Assembly (NCBI GenBank): GCA_023229545.1
Contig: JALNZB010000001.1
Span: 163,960 to 227,959 of the forward strand
Length of the DNA: 64,000 bases
Source: Sulfuritalea sp.
Lineage (GTDB): Bacteria; Pseudomonadota; Gammaproteobacteria; Burkholderiales; Rhodocyclaceae
Direction: 5' to 3'
The notes under the pieces were generated by a model. The model worked only from the letters and a program-made list of their open reading frames with translations, had not been told where the DNA came from and did no database searches. Positions 9,229 to 18,241 of this stretch are shown piece after piece. The stretch's first letter is position 1, and each line of letters opens with the position of its first letter. A program made the translations under genes and the position numbers.

Positions 9229-9263
9229 GCGGTGACGGACTTATTCCGCCACCGCTGCTTTTG
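9229..9263 (+). terminator. intrinsic terminator after the DUF2892 gene
   Basis: GCGGTGACGG (9229-9238) pairs with CCGCCACCGC (9246-9255) with one mismatch and a 7-base loop, followed by TGCTTTTG. It lies between convergent genes and overlaps the 3' end of the flavoprotein gene. Confidence 0.6.
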
Positions 9264-10530
9264 TTTCACCGAGCCAGCGCCGCACGCCGTGTCCTGCGGC
9301 GTGGCCGCTGGCAAAGCAGGCGGTGAGCAGATAGCCGCCGGTCGGCGCCTCCCAGTCGAGCATTTCTCCGGCGCAGAAGGTGCCGGGCAATGCCTTCAAC
9401 ATCAGGTTGCTGTCGACTGCGGCGAAGTCGACGCCGCCCGCGCTGCTGATGGCCTCATCCAGCGGACGCGGCGAGATCAGGCGCAGCGGCAAGGACTTGA
9501 TGATTGCGGCGAGCCGCTGCGGGCTGGCGAAATCCTCTTTGTCGGCGCATTCGTGCAGCAACGCCGACTTGACGCAATCGATGCCGGCGCGACGGCGCAA
9601 GTGATTGGAAAGCGAATCGCGACCGCGCGGCTGCGCCAGATCATCGGCTAGGCGCGACCCGGAGCGTCCCGGCACGAGGTCGAGATAGAGCGTGGCGCTG
9701 CCCGTGGCGGCGATGCAATCGCGCAGCGGGGCGGACAGCGCGTAGATCAGCCCGCCTTCGACGCCGTGTTCGGTGACGAGGAGTTCGCCGTCGCGCTTGA
9801 TAGTCGATCCGTCCGGCGCGACAAATGCGGCGCTGATGGTCTTCACCGGCTGGCCGGCGAAGCGCTGGCGCAGATGATCGCTCCAAGGCACATTGAAGCC
9901 GCAATTGGCCGGGCGCAGGGCTTGCACCGCAACGCCGCGCGCGGCCAGCAGCGGCACCCAGGCGCCATCCGAACCGAGGCGCGCCCAACTGCCGCCGCCC
10001 AGCGCCAGCACCGTGGCGCCGGCGCCGACTTTCAATTCGCCCGCCGGCGTGGCGAAAACCAGCGCACCGTCGGCATCCCAGCCCAGCCAGCGATGACGCG
10101 CATGGAATATCACGCCGGCGGCGCGCAGCCGGTGCAGCCAGGCGCGCAAGAGTGGCGCAGATTTCATTTCATGCGGGAAGACGCGCCCCGAACTGCCGAC
10201 GAAGGTTTCGACGCCGAGGCCCAGCGCCCATTCGCGCAGTTGTCGCGGGCCAAACTCTTCCAGCCAGCGACCGACCTGATCGCGGCGGGAACCATAGCGG
10301 GAGAGAAAGCGCTCCGGCGCTTCCGAGTGCGTCAGGTTGAGTCCGCCGCGACCGGCGAGGAGGAACTTGCGCCCGACCGAAGGCATGGCGTCGAATACCT
10401 CGACGCGCACGCCGGAAGTACTCACTACTTCCGCCGCCATGAGGCCGGCCGGGCCGCCGCCGATGACAACAATTCGACGACCGGGCGTGGCAGATGCGTG
10501 TTCAGCAGCGGCCACGGTCGGCCAGCGCAT
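9241..10530 (-). CDS. HI0933-family NAD(P)/FAD-dependent oxidoreductase
   Basis: About 429 residues from ATG 10530; a GTG at 10515 is an alternative. The dinucleotide motif VVIGGGPAGLMAAE near the N-terminus is followed by FLLAGRGGLNLTHSE, the HI0933-specific glycine-rich loop. C-terminal AGEMLDWEAPTGGYLLTAC closes the FAD site. The family (HI0933, YhiN) consists of cytoplasmic flavoproteins of unknown substrate. The start lies inside the end of rsmA (29-base overlap). A copy of the dispersed repeat encodes KVGAGATV inside the NAD-type domain. Confidence 0.92.
   Translation of the reverse strand: MRWPTVAAAEHASATPGRRIVVIGGGPAGLMAAEVVSTSGVRVEVFDAMPSVGRKFLLAGRGGLNLTHSEAPERFLSRYGSRRDQVGRWLEEFGPRQLREWALGLGVETFVGSSGRVFPHEMKSAPLLRAWLHRLRAAGVIFHARHRWLGWDADGALVFATPAGELKVGAGATVLALGGGSWARLGSDGAWVPLLAARGVAVQALRPANCGFNVPWSDHLRQRFAGQPVKTISAAFVAPDGSTIKRDGELLVTEHGVEGGLIYALSAPLRDCIAATGSATLYLDLVPGRSGSRLADDLAQPRGRDSLSNHLRRRAGIDCVKSALLHECADKEDFASPQRLAAIIKSLPLRLISPRPLDEAISSAGGVDFAAVDSNLMLKALPGTFCAGEMLDWEAPTGGYLLTACFASGHAAGHGVRRWLGETKAAVAE
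10009..10032 (-). repeat. 24-base dispersed repeat, copy in flavoprotein gene
   Basis: 20 of 24 bases match the consensus. On the coding strand it is read in frame as KVGAGATV. Confidence 0.7.
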
Positions 10531-11317
10531 TGGCGAGGCGCACGTAGTCGGCCACGGCGATATCTTCGGCGCGCGCCGTGGGCGTGATGCCCAGCGCGGC
10601 AAGATCGGCCTCGCTGATGAAGTCGCGCAGGGTGTTGCGTAGCATCTTGCGTCGCTGCGAGAACGCGGCGGTCACCACGCGGGCGAACAGCAGCGGGTCT
10701 TTCGACGCCGTCTCGCCAGCGCCGACTTCCGCTTGAATCACGCGAGGAATCATGCGCACGATGGCCGAATCGACCTTGGGCGCGGGACTGAAAGCGCCGG
10801 GCGGCACGACGAACATGCGCTCCATGTGGTAGTGGTATTGCAGCATCACCGACAGGCGACCGAAGTTCTTGGTACCCGGTTCGGCCACCATGCGATCGAC
10901 CACTTCCTTTTGCAGCATGAAGTGCATGTCATAGACCTGCGGCGCGAACGGCACCAGATGGAACAGCAGCGGACTGGAAATGTTGTAGGGCAGGTTGCCG
11001 ACGATCTTCAGCGGCCCCTCACCCTTTAGCGCGCCGAAGTCGAATTCGAGCGCGTCGCCTTCGTGAATGCTCAGGCGCTCGGGCGGAAAGCGGTGACGCA
11101 GACGCGCGATCAGGTCGCGGTCGATTTCAACGACATGCAGATGGTCGATGCGTTCCAGCAGCGGCTCGGTGATGGCGCCCAGCCCCGGCCCGATTTCCAC
11201 CACCGTATCGCCGGCGCGCGGCCCGATGGCGTCCACGATTTTGCGAATGATGCCGGGCGAGACCAAGAAGTTCTGCCCAAACCGCTTGCGCGCGACATGG
11301 CCCTGATGATCCTTCAT
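10502..11317 (-). CDS. rsmA: 16S rRNA dimethyladenosine transferase RsmA (KsgA)
   Basis: 271 residues. Motifs: RKRFGQNFLVSP at the N-terminus, SAM site VVEIGPGLGAIT, the catalytic NLPYNISSPLL (NLPY motif), and the C-terminal FSQRRKMLRNTL. It methylates two adjacent adenines near the 3' end of 16S rRNA late in 30S assembly. The stretch QAEVGAGETASKD between RMIPRV and FARVV is encoded by a repeat copy and looks like a short loop insertion. It lies 18 bases downstream of pdxA in the conserved lptD-surA-pdxA-rsmA order. Confidence 0.97.
   Translation of the reverse strand: MKDHQGHVARKRFGQNFLVSPGIIRKIVDAIGPRAGDTVVEIGPGLGAITEPLLERIDHLHVVEIDRDLIARLRHRFPPERLSIHEGDALEFDFGALKGEGPLKIVGNLPYNISSPLLFHLVPFAPQVYDMHFMLQKEVVDRMVAEPGTKNFGRLSVMLQYHYHMERMFVVPPGAFSPAPKVDSAIVRMIPRVIQAEVGAGETASKDPLLFARVVTAAFSQRRKMLRNTLRDFISEADLAALGITPTARAEDIAVADYVRLANALADRGRC
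10706..10729 (-). repeat. 24-base dispersed repeat, copy in rsmA
   Basis: 22 of 24 bases match. It is read in frame on the coding strand as EVGAGETA in a loop of the C-terminal domain. Confidence 0.85.
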
Positions 11318-11335
11318 GCCAAGCGGGCGAATATC

Positions 11336-12316
11336 TCAGCCGCGCCGGCGCGATGCCATGTCGATGGCGGCATCGACGGCGGCGAACAGGCTGGTGGGCG
11401 ATGCCTTGCCGCTGCCGGCAAGATCGAGCGCCGTGCCGTGGTCGACCGAGGTGCGGATGATCGGCAGGCCGAGCGTGACATTGATGCCCTCGTCGAAGGC
11501 CGCGTACTTGAGCACGGCGAGACCCTGGTCGTGGTACATCGCCAGTTGCGCGTCGGAGCCGGCCAGGACATTCCGGGTGAATAACGTGTCCGCCGGCAGG
11601 GGGCCGATCAGGTTCATGCCTTCGCCGCGCAGCTTGTCCAGCACCGGGCTGATGACCTCGATTTCCTCGCGGCCCATGTGGCCGCCTTCGCCGGCATGCG
11701 GATTGAGCCCGGCGACCAGAATGCGCGGGCGGGCGATGCCGAACTTGGCCTGCATGTCGGCATGGAGGATACGCAGCGTGATTTCCAGGTCGTCGGGCGT
11801 GATGGCGGCGGCGACATCCTTCAGCGCCAGATGCGTGGTGGCGAGCGCGACGCGCAACCCTGCCCCCGCCAGCATCATCACCACGCGCGGCGTGCCGGTG
11901 TGGTCGGCGAGGTATTCGGTGTGGCCGCTGAATGGAATTCCGGCGTCGTTGATGATGCCCTTATGCACCGGCGCGGTGACCATCGCCGCATATTCGCCAG
12001 CGACACAGCCGGTCAGCGCGGCGTCGAGGATGTCGAGCACGTAACGGGCATTCGCGGCATCGAGCCGTCCCGCCAGTGCCGACTTTTGCAGAGGGATGTG
12101 ACGGATCTCGATGCGGTTCGCATCCAGGCCAAGGGCTGCGGCGCGCTCCGCAAGCAGTTGGCGGTCGCCGAGAACGACCAGACGCGCCGGCCAATCCCGC
12201 TCGGCCAGTCGCAGGCAGATATCCGGGCCGATGCCAGCCGGTTCGCCGGAAGTGACGGCGATCACCGGTGGCGCGGAACTGTTGCCGCTAGCGGTCTTCG
12301 GCGCGGTATTCGACAT
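11336..12316 (-). CDS. pdxA: 4-hydroxythreonine-4-phosphate dehydrogenase
   Basis: 326 residues from ATG 12316. N-terminal VIAVTSGEPAGIGPDI is the family signature. TAPVHKGIINDAG and FSGHTEYLADHT supply metal and substrate ligands. The C-terminal part has VLKYAAFDEGINVTLGLP and the HGTALDLAGSGKA end. It oxidises 4-phosphohydroxythreonine in the deoxyxylulose-independent step of pyridoxal phosphate synthesis. It overlaps the surA end by 29 bases. Residues KSALAGRL near position 80 are encoded by a repeat copy in a different frame from the VGAG one. Confidence 0.96.
   Translation of the reverse strand: MSNTAPKTASGNSSAPPVIAVTSGEPAGIGPDICLRLAERDWPARLVVLGDRQLLAERAAALGLDANRIEIRHIPLQKSALAGRLDAANARYVLDILDAALTGCVAGEYAAMVTAPVHKGIINDAGIPFSGHTEYLADHTGTPRVVMMLAGAGLRVALATTHLALKDVAAAITPDDLEITLRILHADMQAKFGIARPRILVAGLNPHAGEGGHMGREEIEVISPVLDKLRGEGMNLIGPLPADTLFTRNVLAGSDAQLAMYHDQGLAVLKYAAFDEGINVTLGLPIIRTSVDHGTALDLAGSGKASPTSLFAAVDAAIDMASRRRG
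12063..12086 (-). repeat. 24-base dispersed repeat, copy in pdxA
   Basis: 22 of 24 bases match. It lies on the coding strand and is read in a second frame as KSALAGRL. Confidence 0.85.
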
Positions 12317-13604
12317 GGGCGCGGTCGCGCATCTGCCGGACCCAGTCCTGATACGCCTCGTCGGACTTGCGCTCGCGCAGCACCTGCCGCGCGGCGAGAC
12401 GCTGGCGTTCGGCGGTGGCATCTTCGGTGCGACGCTCCAGCACCTGGATCAGGTGGAAGCCGAAGGGCGATTTCACCGGCCCGCTGACCTGGTTGATTTT
12501 CAGCGCGTCCATCGCCTTCTCGAAATCGGGAACGGTATCGCCCTGATACATCCAGCCGAGTTCCCCGCCCTTGGCGGCGGAAAGATCGTTGGAATGAAGG
12601 CGCGCCAGTTCGGCAAAATCGGCGCCGTTGTCGAGCCGCTCCTTGAGCGCGACCAGCTTGCGCTTCGCCTCGGCTTCGGAGACGAGTTCGTTGATCTTGA
12701 TCAGGATATGCCGGGCACGCGTCTGCTTCAGCGCCACCATCGGTTTTGCGCCGCCATCGCCCCGCTTGTCGATCAGCTTGATGATGTGGAAACCGGCCGG
12801 ACTGCGCAGGATATCGCTGACTTCGCCCGGCTTCAGCTTCTTCACGGCCTCGGCGTAGAGCGCCGGCAGGCGATCCAGCGGGCGTGTGTCCATGGCTCCG
12901 CCAGAGAGCGCATCGGGCGCATCGGAATAACCGGCGGCCACCTTGGCAAAGTTCTCGCCGCGGCGAAGCTGGTCGAGCGCCGCCTGCGCGCGCGCGCCGA
13001 TGCGCATCAACTGGTCGGGCGAGGCTTGTTCCGGTACGCGCAGGACAATGTGCGCGGTCTGCACTTCGATGTGGCCGACGTTGCTGCCCTGATCCGGGTT
13101 GGACAGATAGTTGTCGATTTCGCCATCGGAGACGACGATGCGGCTTTCGACTTCGCGGTCGCGCAGACGCGACAGCACGATTTCGTCGCGAATCTCCTCG
13201 CGGAACTTGGTCCAGGAAATGCCGTCTTTATCCAGCGCGGTGCGGAAATCCTGCAATGAGAGGCGGTTGCCTTCGGCGATGCGACGCAGGGCGGCATCGA
13301 GTTCGATATCGGATATGCGCAGACCGGTTTCCTTGGCAAACTGGAGTTGTACGCGATCGGTAATCATGCGCTCCAGCAATTGACGTTCGAGTACGTCGCG
13401 CGGTGGCAGTTGCACGTTCTGGCCGCGCAACTGCCGCTCCACGGTGGCGAGACGGGCGCGCAGTTCAAAGGCGGTGATGGCCTCGTCGTTGACCACCGCG
13501 ACAATTCGATCGACCTCTATCGGTTGGGCACGCCGCGTCTGACCGTGCGCGGCGACCAAGGAAAGGCTGAAGAACAGGCAGAACAGAACAAGACGGATGA
13601 TCAT
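12288..13604 (-). CDS. surA: periplasmic chaperone / peptidyl-prolyl isomerase SurA
   Basis: 438 residues. A signal peptide (about 1-22, hydrophobic LVLFCLFFSLSLVAAHG) is followed by the SurA N-terminal helical chaperone domain (AVVNDEAITAFELRAR). Two parvulin domains follow: ARAQAALDQLRRGENFAKVA to SPAGFHIIKLIDKR, and RHILIKINELVSEAEAKRKL to SPFGFHLIQVLERR, quoted by their ends. It escorts outer-membrane proteins such as LptD to the Bam complex. ATGA overlap with lptD, its best-known client, fits coupled expression. Confidence 0.97.
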   Translation of the reverse strand: MIIRLVLFCLFFSLSLVAAHGQTRRAQPIEVDRIVAVVNDEAITAFELRARLATVERQLRGQNVQLPPRDVLERQLLERMITDRVQLQFAKETGLRISDIELDAALRRIAEGNRLSLQDFRTALDKDGISWTKFREEIRDEIVLSRLRDREVESRIVVSDGEIDNYLSNPDQGSNVGHIEVQTAHIVLRVPEQASPDQLMRIGARAQAALDQLRRGENFAKVAAGYSDAPDALSGGAMDTRPLDRLPALYAEAVKKLKPGEVSDILRSPAGFHIIKLIDKRGDGGAKPMVALKQTRARHILIKINELVSEAEAKRKLVALKERLDNGADFAELARLHSNDLSAAKGGELGWMYQGDTVPDFEKAMDALKINQVSGPVKSPFGFHLIQVLERRTEDATAERQRLAARQVLRERKSDEAYQDWVRQMRDRAHVEYRAEDR

Positions 13605-16330
13605 GGGACAGTTAGAGGGCTTTCGGGGTTCTGCTGGTTGATCACGCCGTAGCCAGGCACGCTGCGCCTGAGTATGTCGAGCGGATTGGAGCCGACCTTG
13701 GCGAAACCGTTCAGCTCGAGCTGGAAGAAAAGCGCGGTGTTCGATACCTGCGTCTGCGTCGCGAGGCGTTGCATGACGACGCGCCCGACCCAGCAGCCGC
13801 CGTCGTACTCAAGGCCGGCAACGGACTCGATCATGCGCCTGTCCTTGGTCGAATAGTTGAAGCGCCCCACTGCGTGCCAGCCGCCGAACACCGGCCATTG
13901 ACCGGAAATGTCGATCTGGCCAAGTTGATCCCGTGTGTAGCGGTAGCCGGCATTCAGCACCTTGCCCGCTTCGGGCTGATAGCGACCGCCGAGATTGAGC
14001 CGCTCGACCCGGCTCAAGCGCGGGTTGTACTGGACGCCGGTGTCGATGTACGCCTTGGGCATAATACGACCCGAAAGCGAGGCAAGAAAGTCGGTCTGGC
14101 GGTCGCTGCGCAGCACTTCGCCGGGCAGGCCGACATTCTGGGTGCTGAAATAGACGCGCTGGCCGAAGGCGGCGCGCATGATTTCAGCGCCCGTCAGTGG
14201 ATCGAGCAGGCGCGAAGTGAGCATGGCCGTGGCCTGATTGGCATCGGCGATGCGGTCGCCGCCGCCGTAACGATTCTCGGAAAATATCTGGGCAAAATTG
14301 AAATCGGACAGACCCGTATCGAACACCGGAACCAGGCTCTGGTCGCGCACCGGCACATACAGGTAGTACAGGCGCGGCTCCAGCGTCTGCGTCAGCGCCG
14401 TGCCGAACCAGTTCAGGTCACGCTCGAACGTCACTCCGGAATCGACGCTGAAGATCGGCACGTTGCGGGTGAGCCTCTCGGGCGTGCCGGTCGCCTGATG
14501 CTCCAGATCGTAGCGGGTGGAATGCAGCCCGATCTTGGGCGTGACGGTCAAGATATCGGTTTGCAAGGGCAGCGAAAGCTGCGGATAAAGCGTGAAGCGC
14601 CGCCCTTCCACCTGGGTCGGGCTGCGGAAGTTAACATGCTCACCGCTGAAGGCGAAGCTCATCCCCAGCGGCAGGTCGCTACGGTTGGCATTCACCGTCA
14701 GTTGCGGCAAGCGTCGGTACGGCTCGGCCACCGGCGGCAGCGACGGATCCTGTAGGGTCTGGTAACTCTGCGCCAGCAGGTTGGCCGACCACCAACTGGC
14801 GCCGTAACTGAGCGTGCCTTGGCGCAGCAGGTTGGTCTGGGCGATCACCGACGAACCATTGGCCAGATCGCTGAAGAAGGTGCCGTCGGAAGCGCCATTG
14901 AGCGCCAGCGTTCCCGACAAGCCGTAGCCCAGGTTTTGGCTGTGGGTCAGCGAATAGGAAGACCGGCGCTTGTGCTCAATCTTGTCGTCGTGCAGGTACT
15001 GCCCTTGCATCGTGCCGCTGTATGCGGGATTCAGATAACGATACTCGCCGTTCCACAGCGTGCCGCGCTTGGCCATGAAGCGCGGCGCAATCGTCGCATC
15101 CATGTTCTGCGCGATGTTCCAATAGAAAGGCTGCGTGTACTCCATGCCGCCGCTGCTGGTGGAACCAAAGGTAGGGGTCAGCAGCCCGCTCTTGCGTTCA
15201 TTGTTGAGCGAGAAACTCATCCACGGCGAGTAGAGGATGGGCGCGCCCTTGAAATACAGGGTGGCATTGCGCGCCGTGCCCATCTCGTCATCATAGTCGA
15301 GGCGCAAGTCGGTGGTACGGGCAAACCAGTCCGGGTCGCGGCCGGCAGTCGGGGTACAAGTGCTGTAGGTGGCATCGGTGAGCCGGTACTTGCCTTCGCC
15401 CTCGAATTCCATTCGAGTAGCAACGCCCCGCCCGGTGGTGAGATCCGACGGCAGGCGTTCTTCGGTGCCGGTCCACAGCGTGGCGGCCGACCCGGTCTTG
15501 ATGCGGCGGATGCTGTATTCGGGCTGCTCGAAGAAGCCGGTGCTGCCTTCCATTTTCATGCGCATCCTGGGGCCGCGCACGCGGTCGCCATCGCGCGAGA
15601 GGCGGACGTTGCCTGTTGCCTCCATTTCGTCCGCATCCTGCCAATAAGTCAGGTGATCGCTCAGCAGAATCGAATTGCGCTTGCGCAATTCGACGTTGCC
15701 GTCGGCGACCACTTCGACATTGGTTTTGCCGGCAATGTGATCGGCGGCGATAAAGGTCGGCAGCAGTTCTCCCGGTCGCTTGAGCCAGGGCATGACGCCA
15801 ACGCTGCGTTTGAGGTTCGGTTCAGGCAGTTCGCCTGCGGCGAAGTGGGCTGAGTACAGCGGTGGCAGCAGCGGACGCTCCGCAACTTGCGGCGGTTCCT
15901 GCGGCTTCTGAATTGTCTCCGCCAGCGGCACTGGTACCGGCGCCGCCTTCGGCTCTTCCGGACGCCGGGGTGGTTCGGAAACCGCAGCCTGTGGCAAGGG
16001 GGCGGGCTGTGGCAGCGGCACGGCAGGCACGGCTGCGGGCGCCGCTGGCCGCAGAGCGGGTTCAGGCGCGGGCCTGGTTTGCTGTGGAGTCAGATCGACA
16101 CGCGCCGTCGGAACCGGCTCGATCCTCACCACGGATGCGGTGGGCGGCCTCGCCGCGACGATGAATTCAGGCGCAACCAGCACCTCCGGCGCCGGCAATG
16201 TGCCGGCGCCCAGCAAGGAAGGATTGACGCGCAAGGGCGGCAATGCCTCCGCCGCCACGGAACCTGCGGGAAGCGCCAGCAGGACAAGCAGTGAAACGGG
16301 GCCGAATTGTCCGTGATGCGATTGAGACAT
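13601..16330 (-). CDS. lptD: LPS-assembly outer-membrane protein LptD
   Basis: About 909 residues from ATG 16330 (MSQSHHGQF), with a signal peptide cleaved near SVAAEA. Residues about 45-185 are rich in proline and alanine, an extension not typical of E. coli LptD. An OstA/LptA-like beta-jellyroll domain follows (ADHIAGKTNVEVVADGNVEL), and then a large 26-strand-type barrel domain that includes TYSTCTPTAGRDPDW. With LptE it inserts lipopolysaccharide into the outer leaflet. The cysteine in the N-terminal CTPT stretch and the GGCW cysteine near the C-terminus are conserved positions. It heads the operon with surA-pdxA-rsmA and is divergent from amgK, as in many proteobacteria. Confidence 0.96.
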   Translation of the reverse strand: MSQSHHGQFGPVSLLVLLALPAGSVAAEALPPLRVNPSLLGAGTLPAPEVLVAPEFIVAARPPTASVVRIEPVPTARVDLTPQQTRPAPEPALRPAAPAAVPAVPLPQPAPLPQAAVSEPPRRPEEPKAAPVPVPLAETIQKPQEPPQVAERPLLPPLYSAHFAAGELPEPNLKRSVGVMPWLKRPGELLPTFIAADHIAGKTNVEVVADGNVELRKRNSILLSDHLTYWQDADEMEATGNVRLSRDGDRVRGPRMRMKMEGSTGFFEQPEYSIRRIKTGSAATLWTGTEERLPSDLTTGRGVATRMEFEGEGKYRLTDATYSTCTPTAGRDPDWFARTTDLRLDYDDEMGTARNATLYFKGAPILYSPWMSFSLNNERKSGLLTPTFGSTSSGGMEYTQPFYWNIAQNMDATIAPRFMAKRGTLWNGEYRYLNPAYSGTMQGQYLHDDKIEHKRRSSYSLTHSQNLGYGLSGTLALNGASDGTFFSDLANGSSVIAQTNLLRQGTLSYGASWWSANLLAQSYQTLQDPSLPPVAEPYRRLPQLTVNANRSDLPLGMSFAFSGEHVNFRSPTQVEGRRFTLYPQLSLPLQTDILTVTPKIGLHSTRYDLEHQATGTPERLTRNVPIFSVDSGVTFERDLNWFGTALTQTLEPRLYYLYVPVRDQSLVPVFDTGLSDFNFAQIFSENRYGGGDRIADANQATAMLTSRLLDPLTGAEIMRAAFGQRVYFSTQNVGLPGEVLRSDRQTDFLASLSGRIMPKAYIDTGVQYNPRLSRVERLNLGGRYQPEAGKVLNAGYRYTRDQLGQIDISGQWPVFGGWHAVGRFNYSTKDRRMIESVAGLEYDGGCWVGRVVMQRLATQTQVSNTALFFQLELNGFAKVGSNPLDILRRSVPGYGVINQQNPESPLTVP

Positions 16331-16502
16331 GCCGTATCGGTGAGTTGGCGCAGCGGTGACGGAACAACGCAGGCGCAAACTACGCGAACTGCATGCTGGG
16401 GAAGCCTTTGCCGACCGATGCTAGAATCGCGAATTCTAACACTTCATGCCTGCGGAACGCGCTCTCCGACAAAGCTTTTGCGCCTTTCCCCGCATTCTGG
16501 AT

Positions 16503-17525
16503 ATGGAACGCCGAAAGCAAATTCAAGCGTGGCTTGCTGCCTTGTGGCCTGGCCGTACTTTTTCCATGGCGCCGGCCTCGGCCGATGCCAGTTTCCGTCG
16601 CTATTTTCGCGCCACGCTGGACGACGGCACGACCCGCATCGTCATGGACGCGCCGCCGGCAAATGAGGACTGCCGGCCCTGGCTGCACGTGCAGCAACTG
16701 TTTCAGGCGACCGGGGTTCATGTTCCCGAGGTTGTGGCGCAGGACCTGGCGCACGGCTTCCTGCTGCTTTCGGATCTGGGCAATACGACCTATCTGCATG
16801 CGCTGAATGCCGACAATGCCGTTTTGCTCTATGCCGATGCCATTGCTGCGCTGGTGAAGATTCAACAGGCAAGCCGCCCCGGCGTGCTGCCTGAATATGA
16901 CCGGGCGCTGTTGCGCCGGGAACTCGATCTTTTCCCGCAGTGGTTTCTGACCAGGCATCACCAGATGGCCCTGACAACGAGCGAGCAACAGTCTCTGGAA
17001 ACCGTGTTCGAGCGCATTCTTGCCGTCAATCTGGCCGAGCCGAAGGTCTTCGTGCATCGCGACTATCACACGCGCAACTTGATGCATCTTGCCCAGTCCG
17101 GCGCCGCCAATCCCGGCATCATCGATTTTCAGGATGCGGTGTATGGGCCGATCAGTTATGACATGGTTTCCTTGCTCAAGGATGCCTACATCGAGTGGGA
17201 CGAGGAACTCGTGCTCGACTGGCTGGTTCGCTACTGGGAGCTGGCGCGCAAGACCGGACTGCCAGTGGCCGCCGATTTCGGCGAGTTTTTCCGCGACTAC
17301 GAATGGATGGGCGTGCAGCGGCACATCAAGGTGCTCGGCATTTTCGCCCGACTCTTTCATCGCGACGGCAAGGACAGTTACCTCAAGAACCTGCCGCTGG
17401 TGGCGCGCTACCTGCGCAAAACCTGCGAACGCTACAGCGAACTCTCGCCGTTGAGAAAACTTCTCGACCGCCTGGAAGACAAGATCACCGTGCTGGGATT
17501 CACCATGGACAAACGTGATTCGTGA
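16503..17525 (+). CDS. amgK: N-acetylmuramate/N-acetylglucosamine 1-kinase
   Basis: About 340 residues from ATG 16503. Fold and motifs are of the aminoglycoside-phosphotransferase type: SADASFRRYFRA (nucleotide loop), VFVHRDYHTRNLM (catalytic Asp) and IIDFQDAVYGPISYD (metal-binding Asp). AmgK phosphorylates the anomeric hydroxyl of MurNAc in the recycling pathway that by-passes de novo UDP-MurNAc synthesis. The next gene is murU, its usual partner, starting 5 bases after the stop. Divergent from lptD. An earlier start at 16446 is possible but adds an unconserved leader. Confidence 0.95.
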   Translation: MERRKQIQAWLAALWPGRTFSMAPASADASFRRYFRATLDDGTTRIVMDAPPANEDCRPWLHVQQLFQATGVHVPEVVAQDLAHGFLLLSDLGNTTYLHALNADNAVLLYADAIAALVKIQQASRPGVLPEYDRALLRRELDLFPQWFLTRHHQMALTTSEQQSLETVFERILAVNLAEPKVFVHRDYHTRNLMHLAQSGAANPGIIDFQDAVYGPISYDMVSLLKDAYIEWDEELVLDWLVRYWELARKTGLPVAADFGEFFRDYEWMGVQRHIKVLGIFARLFHRDGKDSYLKNLPLVARYLRKTCERYSELSPLRKLLDRLEDKITVLGFTMDKRDS

Positions 17526-17529
17526 TGGC

Positions 17530-18228
17530 ATGAAAACCATGATCCTGGCGGCGGGTCGCGGTGAACGGATGCGACCGCTTACCGACCGGATACCGAAGCC
17601 ATTGCTGCCGGTCGGCGGCAAGCCGCTGATCGTCTGGCATCTGGAGCGCCTGGCAAAGGCCGGGCTGCGCGAGGTGGTGATCAATTACGCCCATCTTGGC
17701 TCGCAGATCGAGGCGGTGCTGGGCGATGGCGCGCGCTGGGGTTTGTCGATCCGCTATTCGCCCGAGCCGGAGGGAGCGCTGGAAACGGCTGGCGGCATTG
17801 CCAACGCCTTGCCGCTGTTGGGAAATGACGCGCTGTTTCTGGTGGTCAACGGCGACATCTTTTGTGACTGGGATGTGGCGCGGGCAGCGGACGTGCTGAT
17901 GCCCGGCGATCTTGCGCATCTGGTGCTGGTGCCGAATCCGCCGCAGCATTCGCAGGGCGACTTCTCGCTGCACGGAAGAGAAGTCGGCGCTGACACAGCG
18001 GCGACGGCCGGCAGCGATGCGATGGTTTTCACCTTCTCCGGCATCGGCATCTATCGCCCACAATTATTTGCCGATATTCGGCGCGGCCAGTCGGCGCCGT
18101 TGGCACCGCTATTGCGCAGCGCCATGGCCGCAAAGCGCGTCTCCGGGGAACTGCATACAGGCCGCTGGGCGGATGTCGGCACGCCGCAGCGGCTGGCTGA
18201 ACTCGATAGCGAACTCAGGTCGCTGTAA
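17530..18228 (+). CDS. murU: N-acetylmuramate-1-phosphate uridylyltransferase
   Basis: 232 residues from ATG 17530; an in-frame GTG at 17515 overlaps amgK. N-terminal MILAAGRGERMRPLTD is the nucleotidyltransferase G-x-G-x-R-M signature, followed by IPKPLLPVGGKPLI (Lys), E-x-A-L-E-T-A-G-G and VVNGDIFCDWD (metal Asp). It transfers UMP to MurNAc-1-phosphate to give UDP-MurNAc, completing the AmgK step. The stretch EVGADTAATAGSDA replaces a surface loop and is encoded by a partial repeat copy. Confidence 0.95.
   Translation: MKTMILAAGRGERMRPLTDRIPKPLLPVGGKPLIVWHLERLAKAGLREVVINYAHLGSQIEAVLGDGARWGLSIRYSPEPEGALETAGGIANALPLLGNDALFLVVNGDIFCDWDVARAADVLMPGDLAHLVLVPNPPQHSQGDFSLHGREVGADTAATAGSDAMVFTFSGIGIYRPQLFADIRRGQSAPLAPLLRSAMAAKRVSGELHTGRWADVGTPQRLAELDSELRSL
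17980..18003 (+). repeat. 24-base dispersed repeat, diverged copy in murU
   Basis: 18 of 24 bases match; the 13-base 5' core is nearly intact. Read as EVGADTAA. Confidence 0.5.
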
Positions 18229-18229
18229 C

Positions 18230-18235
18230 TATAAT
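18230..18235 (+). promoter_or_regulatory. -10 box just before pepP
   Basis: TATAAT lies 6 bases before ATG 18242 with no ribosome-binding site between. If used, the transcript would start at or next to the ATG, giving a leaderless mRNA. No clear -35 box is visible. Confidence 0.45.
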
Positions 18236-18241
18236 GACCCG